Positions 1 through 9,400 of a stretch of 22,474 nt of DNA are shown here, in pieces. The position numbers and the translations under genes are program-made. The stretch covers positions 539,104-561,577 of the forward strand of contig NW_014577139.1 of assembly GCF_000485595.1 (NCBI RefSeq), read 5' to 3'. Numbering within the stretch: position 1 is the stretch's first letter; every line of letters begins with the position of its first letter. Below the pieces are notes generated by a model. That model searched no databases, was not told where the DNA came from, and was given only the letters and a program-made list of their open reading frames with translations. The stretch is from Priapulus caudatus. Taxonomy: Eukaryota > Priapulida > Priapulimorpha > Priapulimorphida > Priapulidae.

Positions 1-467
1 TAACTGTTGCTCCATCTCTACCTTATAAGTTTCGGATGTCACCCTCTGATCTTCCAGTTGTGTCGTGTAATCGGCATTTAGAGAGGTTACTGCCTCCTCG
101 TGATTAGCAGCCAGTGCTGCCATTTGTTGTTCTATTTCTACATTATAAGTTTCGGATGTTAACCTCTGATCTTCCAGTTGTTTCAAGTAATCAGCCTTTA
201 GACAGGTTACTGCCTCCTCATGGTTAGCAGCCAGTGCTGCCATTTCTTGCTCCATCTCTACCTTATAGGTTTCTGATGTCACCCTCTGGTCCTCCAGTTG
301 TTTTGTGTAATCGGCATTTAGACTGGTTACTGCCTCCTCGTGGTTAGCAGCCAGTGCTGCCATCTGGTTTTCACGCTCTTGTAACTGCTGGTCCATCTCA
401 GCCTTATAAGTTTCTGATGTTACCCTCTGCTCTTCCAGTTGTTTTGTGTAATCAGCCTTTAGACAGG
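1..467 (-). CDS. NUMA1: NuMA-like gene, second block of the tandem coiled-coil repeat (continues past left edge)
   Basis: The minus-strand frame is fully open. It starts CLKADYTKQLEEQR (465-424), followed by a 47-residue unit (423-283), two 40-residue units (282-163 and 162-43) and the first 14 residues of another (42-1). Units differ by few substitutions, which suggests recent duplication or gene conversion. It is presumably the same exon as 697-1113, separated from it by the inverted segment. If the inversion is real and unspliced, this part would not be translated from the upstream start. Confidence 0.65.
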
Positions 468-3400
468 CAGGAGCAGAGGGTGACATCAGAAACCTATAAG
501 GTAGAGATGGAGCAACAGTTACAAGAGCGTGAAAACCAGATGGCAGCACTGGTTGCTAACCACGAAGAAGCAGTAACCAGTCTAAAGGCTGATTACACAA
601 AACAACTGCAGGAGCAGCAGGCAACATCAGAAACTTATAAGGTAGAGATGGAGCAACAATTGGCAGCACTGGCTGCTAACCATGAAGAAGCAGTAAATTT
701 CTTGCTCCATCTCTACCTTACAGTTTTCTGATGTCACTCTCTGGTCCTCCAGTTGTTTTGTGTAATCAGCATTTAGACAAGATACTGCCTCCTCGTGGTT
801 AGCAACCAGTGCTGCCATCTGGTTTTCACGTTCTTGTAACTGCTGCTCCATCTCTACCTTATAAGTTTCTGATGTTATCCTCTGCTCTTCCAGTTGTTTT
901 GTGTAATCAGCCTTTAGACAGGTTACTGCTTCTTCATGGTTAGCAGCCAGTGCTGCCAATTGTTGCTCCATCTCTACCTTATAAGTTTCGGATGTCATCC
1001 TCTGCTTCTCCAGTTGTCTGCATCGATCTAGCATGTTCTGCTTATCGGCTTCGAATACTTCTATTTTCTTCTGGAATTCCATCTCAGACTGTCTGTTTGT
1101 GGACTGAAGACAGCTAAACGAAACATCAATACACATATTATCAGGAGTGAATTATAATAGAGCAGTATGACTCGCTCAAAACACAAGAAATTCAACATTT
1201 CCATGCCCAAATTTACCTATGATTTACTAAGTTAAATCTAATAATAATGACATCAGAACTAGCACTGTACATCCAACTTGTCCTCGCACTTTACTGTGTA
1301 TCGATACCTCTTCTTATTACGTACTAGTTATATAGCTTCGAATGTCAGACGTGGTTTTATTGATTTACATTTAAATCATAGGTATTGTAATAATCATGGG
1401 CATGGAAATGTTGAATTTCTTGTGTTTTGAGCAAGTAATACTGCTCTATTATAATTCACTTCTGATACTATATAGAAGCATATAGCTTTAAACATTAACA
1501 AAGGCCAATGCCTAAACTTTTTAATCTTTAAATGTGATAATTTTTTTAGGAAACTTTGCTGAAGAATGCATGAAGTTTGTTGATGCATTTTCTATATTTT
1601 AGCTAAACAGGCACGGAGAAATCAGAATGCTTCCTGACATCAGGAGACTGAATGCTCCACTGGTGTAACCGAAATGCACTGGTCTGTTACAACTGCTACG
1701 ATAATATTAGTTTGGAAAGTCGGATGAGTTTCATAAAGTTGCATTAGAAAGTTGAAGAACATATAGAAGGATGAGGGAAGATGCTATACTTAGTAGACGT
1801 GTTCAAGACAACATAAAATGTAGTTTACTTGTATAGCTCTCGTTGCTCCTGTAACTCCTTGTCAATAACCGATCCCAAGTTCTCTCCTCGTGACAGCATC
1901 ATATCTGAAATTAATATAATATTCCACTAGATCGCATCATTTTTTATTAGGTCATATAATCGACATCAATCGCTTCTCAATTTACAATAGCTAGCTGAAT
2001 AGCTAGCTACTCACTGAGCACTACATATCTACGTGCAGCATGGACTGCATTGGGACAGACCGTTTAGTTTGTTAGGATACTTTGTTCTGCCAAGGGCCCT
2101 TACACAACAGTTATGGTTCAGTTAGTAGCACAATTAAGGTGCATCCATTGTCTACCTATGTCACGTAGAGAGCACACAGTGAAAATCCAAGGCAGAATAA
2201 ACAGCCAAGTAGTATACATACCGTCATAAGAGTTATTGAGTTCGTGTATCTTTGCTCTAAACAGCTCAGCCATAGCCTCCTTCTCTTCCCCTGCCTGCTT
2301 CAAATCTGACTGAAGCGCACCTAAAACAACCGGGTTAACACGATTCTTAAAATGGATAAACCTCACAACAAAAAGCCTATATAAACCTACTGTGCATGAG
2401 CATACTTGCAGTGTACAAATATCACAAAATGTTCTCATTGAGGCCATAATAAAAATGTTGTTTGTTTGCCCTCACCCGACCGACTCGCCAAAAATGGGCC
2501 GACTCAAACAATTTTATTGATCTTTTTTCTCTTTTTTTTTAAACAAATTGTATCACTGTACATTATATAAATCTGTAGGCATAAATATATGTACCAAGCA
2601 AAACAAACATTCAACATAAATGGTATCTCCACACAAGCACACCCGAGCATGTAGACACCATGCTAAATTTGTAAAAAGACCCCTGCCCTCAAAAAAAAAG
2701 CCGACCTACCTACCCAAACTTTTCAGCCTGGGTCGGGTGAGGGCAAACTAAGATTTTTTAATTGTGGCCTGAGCCAGAGAAGTGCTACAAGCATTGGGAT
2801 TTTCAAAATCGCGTCCGACGCGGTTTTGTTACACAGCTAGCAGTAGCCCTACGCTAGTGCAAATAGTTCCTGGAACGAAAACACTATATTTGTTTCCTGA
2901 TTGCATCAGTAATATAGATAACGATATGATTTGAACAAATTTCACAATTTTGTACTAAATAAACATCGAATAATGAATTATAATTGTTGAATTATATTCT
3001 TGTTTTATCATAGAAAGGAACTGTTAATGAATCGAGCTGATCGCTCCGCTGTGTCCCTGATGTGTAAACATCACTGTGGCGCTACGTTCGTAAGAGAAGT
3101 AATTTCGTTTAGATTTTGAGAAGAAATGTTATGAAAGTAGAAATACAAATGAGTTGTAGTGAATTTTTGCAACATATACAAGCTCACGGTAGTTATATTA
3201 TATGCATTTATATTAGCTACGAGGTTTTGCAACTTTAAGGAGACCTTACTATAGCTGTGGTGTATATAAACGTAGCCTCACAAAGGAGGTTTCCAATCTC
3301 ACAGGAAAGTGATCTGACTAACGACTGATTCAAGACCTTTTGCAATTTCTCACGATCCTTTTCAGTTGTTATGTATACAAGCATAATTCCTCACTACATG

Positions 3401-6400
3401 CACTAGTAGGATGCAATTCAACACATTTTACAGGTGAATGATGGCAGGGAAGAGCACAAGTTAAGAAATGCTCATAAACTGCTCATTGTTCATGGCATTT
3501 TTATGTTTTCCCATACACTGCATTAAAAGACATTTTTATGAGTAACTGAAATTATGTGTGAGAACAAAACGTACCATTGAGGCAAAGAGCCTGTTTCAGC
3601 TGTTGTTGCAGGACTTCAGCTTGCTGTTCCATTACAGAGATTTTACCTTCCAAGTGGCATTTCTCGGACTCCATTTCCTGTGCCAGTTTTCTCTATACAA
3701 CATTGCAACAACGACTAGATAAGCATCAGCAAGCAATGTATACGGGTTATTTATTGACTGGTAGGAATTACATATCCACATGTTAAATACGTACCTGACT
3801 ATCTAGCTCAGCTATCTCAGTCCAGAGTGGCTCGTTCTCTTGAATCAACTTATCTCTTTCTTCTGCTGCTCCCTTCAACAGATTCAGTTCTTCTTGGAGA
3901 CTGGTTAAAGTGCAAAAAAGAGTGAATTTCTGCACAGTATTATAGGACTTGATCGGCACAAATATTATTTATACTTACTAAGATGTAATATGCAAATACG
4001 AATACATGCACATAGACACATACCTGTGAATTTTGCCCTGGCAGTTATCATGACCATGCAGAGCAGCCTCCAACTGATTAACACGTGACTGCAAGCTTTT
4101 GTACCTGTCGATTTTATGTTGCTGCTCATTGGCTCTGAGACCTGTGTAAAATATTACAAAATCTGAATTGTAACTACAGTTTAGTGACATAAGTAACGTA
4201 GAAACCTATGAAAAAATAGCTGCCACAATGAACAATGCTTTCTCATACGTTTTGGCTTACTAGTACAGGCAAACACACATGCTAATGGCCAACCCATTTG
4301 AATTCAAGTGGTTATCATACACAGCTAAGTAGTACATGTGCTGCCTACCATATGCTTTAATAGTGGTCTTCATTTCAAGAATGTCCAACTGCAAATTTTC
4401 TTTGCACAGAGTCTCTTCCTGGAGGCTAGCTTGCAGCTTTTTGATCATACATTCTTTCTGATGCAACACAAACTAGAACAGGGTAGAAACATCACTTATT
4501 CATTATTATAATAATCACATGATATGATAATAATATCAGTATTACCAGAAGCCCTTCATATAGATATTATTATTATTACCTTATATTACAAACTCCTGTC
4601 AAACCAATTAAGTTACCCTAAACATTAAATCAGCCTCGTTTCTAACTAATTTATCCCATGCCTAATCACAATACACATATTTAGACTAATACCCCATACA
4701 GACTGCAAATTTGATCCTACATGAAACTGGTCCGGGCCACCAGACGCACGTCAAATTTTTGCAGTGTGTACACGCTATCCCACTCCAAATATGCGCTGGC
4801 CCGCAGCAATTTCGCCCCGCAAATGAAAGAGGGCCAGGCCCGGGATAAGTTATCCCGCTCCAAGCTTTGTCTGTAAGCAACACGCGGGCCAAATCCGGTG
4901 CTATTTCGTAATTTACGCATGTGCATAGCCTTATTTAGGTGACATAAAAGTACAGTAGCCGTCTGCGAGGTGACGTAGCGAGCTGAACTGAGCATGCAGT
5001 CAACCCGCGACTCATTTGATGTAGGATCAAATTTTGTGTCTGTACGCTACGAGTTGATGCATGATTGGCTCAGACTAGTTTCATGTAGGATCAAATTTTG
5101 CAGTCTGTACGGGGTATCAAATGTACAACACGGTTATCGAAATCCCCCCTTAATCAAGAAAGAATGTATGTCAGTGTGACCAACCCCAGTTTTAAACAAA
5201 ATTTGATTAAGTTATGATGCCACCAGCCACGTATAATATAATAATGATAATATCATTGTAAACACCTTGTGCACCACTTGCGGGCTCTGAAGAAGAGCCC
5301 TGTGTGGAGAAAGTGGACTGTTGGAGAACACTTCAGTCATGGAGGGCCGATGACACTGGCTCTTGTCCGATTCAACTGGAGACGATGGCGACAGACTCAG
5401 ATTGAGTGGCAAGGCTACCAGGATGAAATGTACCGATTAGGAATGTGGCTTCTATACCAAAACGTTGAAACCTGTTATACATATAGACACTTTTCTTGTT
5501 AATTTTAAACATAGGCAAGATAGGTTATGCATCCTGCCTGCTGTTTTGCCAGCGTTATACTATATGATAAACCAGCAACAAGATTTTGCAGCATTTTAAA
5601 TAAATATTTTGAAGGTGTTTTAACTTCATTTAGTGTTTGAAATAGGTTTTAAAATTTATTGAAATACAAAAGGACATGCACGTGCAACATTCGTATGTAC
5701 ATCTATAAATTTTATTAAGTAGTCACTGCAGTATGAATAAAAGCTAAACCATAACAAGAGGTTTACTATAAGAGAGAATAAGTATAGCATTGATGAGCTC
5801 ACCAGTAACAATTCTTGTAGACAATGGAGGAGAGTTCATGCTATCACAAGAGCTGTGGGCAGGTTCTACTACAGGTACGAACAGAGGCAGCTAATCAGCA
5901 TTAAACCAAGATACAATGCTATGAGTATACCCACCCAAGTTTCATGTATATATCACTATTTTATTAATATTATCCAAATACATTTTTGTATTGCATACTT
6001 TCAGTTTCAGTTATTCATTACATATATGCAGCCAATTTAGTAAACCATCCTACTATTAACTCAGCATCAATTGATAGCCTTTCACTTACTATGGCAAATT
6101 AACTGTAAGATTTGAATTTTAACCATCACATGAAAAATTCAATAAAATTTAAAACTGAATGAATTTGGTTAAAAAAAATCTCGAGAGAACGACGTATAAT
6201 TGGTATATATGTAGGCCTACCATCTACAAAATCACCCAAACTACAAAATTACAACGACCAATACGTTGTATGACTACTCCACAAAAACGTTTGATTCACA
6301 CTATGACCAGTGAAGATCAAACATGTCTAACATATAATTAATTGCTTTTAAAAAGATTCTGAAACATCATGCTTGCAAAGCGATTTGCAAAGCTCTCAAG

Positions 6401-9400
6401 CTCAAGCACTTTGCTGACCATGTTACACTGTATTTTTGGCTGTTACTTTTCCCGGGAAAAAGTGACAATATTTCCTCAATTTTGATCCCAGAAAATGTAG
6501 TTACCGCTGTATGCGATTCCGGCGCGCGAGCGAGGAAGGCGCGGTGGCGCTGACAAAGCTGCACATCGCTCTAACTTCTTTCTAAACGCCATGCTCACAT
6601 GATCTGTCTGGCTTTCACATAACGACACCACGTCGGAACCACTACTACTTATGGCAGTAACGTCTATTAGAAAACAACACAAGGTTTGCCAAAACATGCT
6701 GAATTACATGCGGATAGAGCAGAAGACAAATGGCAATTGAAAGGATCTGAAATACGGGCGAACACGTTGACAGGCAACGGAGGGAGGAAGAAATGGAGTC
6801 TGCACGTACAAGAAGTGGAAATGAAGTGTTGACATCAGCATGCTAATTAACACCTCAGTGGAATGGTTGGCGATGGAAGAAAATGAAAAGATAACGAATA
6901 GGTTTGACAGTACAAAACTGCTGCCACAGGTATCAAATCAAACATTACCACTTAGTGACTATACACATGATACATGTGATTCATGCATCTACATGAACAT
7001 GCTGCAGCACAAATTATATAGCGCAGTAAGAAGTGGCACAGCCATATATCAACAGAACATCACATAACATGTAGCAATGAGCATAAATGATAAGCCAAGC
7101 ATTGGCGAAGTGCCAGGCAGCCGCAGACGAAGCAAGGTCTCATTCAAAAGGTGCATGTCATTATACGGCTCTACTAGTCCGAACATTTAAAGCTGGATGC
7201 TTAAATAATATAAAGAGGGAACTTACCGATCTTACGGCACATGATGCCATATATGGCCCCAGGGACCTGGACAATTTCCAGCTTCAACAGACAATCTAGA
7301 ATGTCTCGGATCTGTAGCTGTAGTGTAATAGGCACAGAGGAGAGAGAAGCCATAAATACGTCTTTCTCTTCACATTGGGTTCCGCATAGCAGAAGTAAAA
7401 CCGTTACCTGCAGATAAAAATCGTGAATTAAACACAGTAACATTAACAATGCACAAAGTGACTGAGCTCTGCACCAATTACAATCGGCAGCAAATTATAC
7501 CTCATCACGGTATGTGAAGGGTGTGGTAAGTATTTGTAAAGGTCCAGCCTGTCGTTTAAATTTGGGATTGGCCACACTATAAATTATATGCACTAACGTG
7601 ACAGAAATTATCGTAAACTTGTACAATTTTAAGTCTTATCTCTGGATTGTGAAAGGCTAATAAATTTGTAAGTCTCCTTGTTTTGGTAATTATACTCCAC
7701 TGTTATTAATCACACTTGATATTACAATTAATATTATACTGTACATACATGACTCTATAAAAGGCTCGACACTAACTTTTTTTTTCAGTGGCCCGAACGG
7801 GCCACCAAAATCATTGATTTTCAATTTTTGGTGGCCCGAAAATGAAATCTGGTGGCCCGAAAAAAAACAAAGAAAAACATTATAAATCTTTATTTCAATC
7901 TCGTATTGTATATTATTTGAAAATTGGGCCGTCTGATGCACTTGCACAAGTCTTTAAACAAACCCCACACACTGACATTGATGATTGAGGCATACATTTG
8001 TATTATCCATTCCACGGCATCAAATTTTCACCAGAACCGCATTGTCTGGTTCGCTTGATACAATGTAATTACATGTATGCTGGCGCTTGCAAAATATGCT
8101 ATGGCCTGCGCCCGCTCAGGTTTTGACCTCTGGCTAGACTGGTTCGTGGCCGAACTGTTCGTCGCAGAGCGTGTACATTGTCTAGCAGAGCGTGAGGCCG
8201 GATACCAGTCTAACACAATAACGTGGCTTGTTGCAGCCGCAGTAGACGGATAAACCGTGCGCCCGTGTATGCCCGCGGTAGAATGCTGCACGTGCGTACG
8301 TACGGGTGCCCTCGCTCCGCGAATTGCTCGCTCTCTTTTGAATGAGATTAGCACGTAAGAAACAATTATTTTTATCACATACACTTTGAAATTTGAGTGG
8401 CCCGTTCGGGCCACCAAATTTTAACTTTTAGAAATTTTGGTGGCCCGACGTCAAGTTTTGGTGGCCCCGGGCCACCGGGCCACCGCTAGTGTCGAGCCTT
8501 GCTCTATAGTATATAGCAAAAATTACAATAACATACCTTGCATGTTTCAACCATATTGTTGTCATTGACGATTGCATTGAAATTAAAGTCGTCATCTAGT
8601 TGTGCTTGACATAACCCTGCAGGGGAAAAATTGTTAGGTCAAATTATTTGTGTCGAGCTTTTAAACCTCAAAATAACCCAGTCACACTTAAATGTAACAT
8701 GGATATATTTATATTCTTCAAGTATATCAAAAGATCTGTCAAAAGAAGCACGCAGTAATGTTGCTACACCGGTGTATATATATTCGAAATCTCTGCGCTG
8801 CGATAAGAAATACCTGGCACTGATTACTCATGCATGACATATTTGTATCCGTGCTAGCCACGCCGCAGCTTGGCGATCCACTGTAAAGCGTATTGTTTTG
8901 GATAGACGTGGAGTGTGTTAATCACGGTTTAGACATTGTTCATGAAAATTTTGAGCCGTATAAATTTGAATATTATATTCGCAATACACAAAAAGTAACA
9001 TAAGTTCAGTCATACAAACATCTTGTCAGCTAAAACACTATGCTAGGAACACCTGTTTTGACTTGTATGAATAGTGTGCCACCCAGTACCACACAATGTG
9101 AAACACTTTATACCACAAGAGCAGAATACCTATTGCTCTCAGTTCATATCAACACAGCTACGCGATACAGAGCCACTGCAAATACGTCACGCGCGTCATC
9201 ATGACGTCGCCGCTCACGAGCAAAGCCTTAATTTCAGGGCTCAGGTGTTTTGCAGACTTACTTTTCTGTGATTTGTGCTTTACTAATACTGTTTAGACAT
9301 AATCAACTTATTACTCTTTAGACTAGCTTATTAGCATATAGAACTTCTTGTAGAATGCAAACGTTTTGTGACTGATATCGTACCCTGAATAAATCGCTTA

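Noticed and set aside
354-731. Plus-strand ORF of 125 codons with coiled-coil repeats, as a separate gene
   Set aside because: It is the inverted piece of the minus-strand repeat array plus accidental open sequence on both sides; its ends are antisense to the NuMA-like exon.
8028-8417. 129-codon minus-strand ORF
   Set aside because: It lies inside the hAT-like MITE, overlaps its GTGGCCC repeats, has no recognisable domain and looks like chance in GC-rich sequence.
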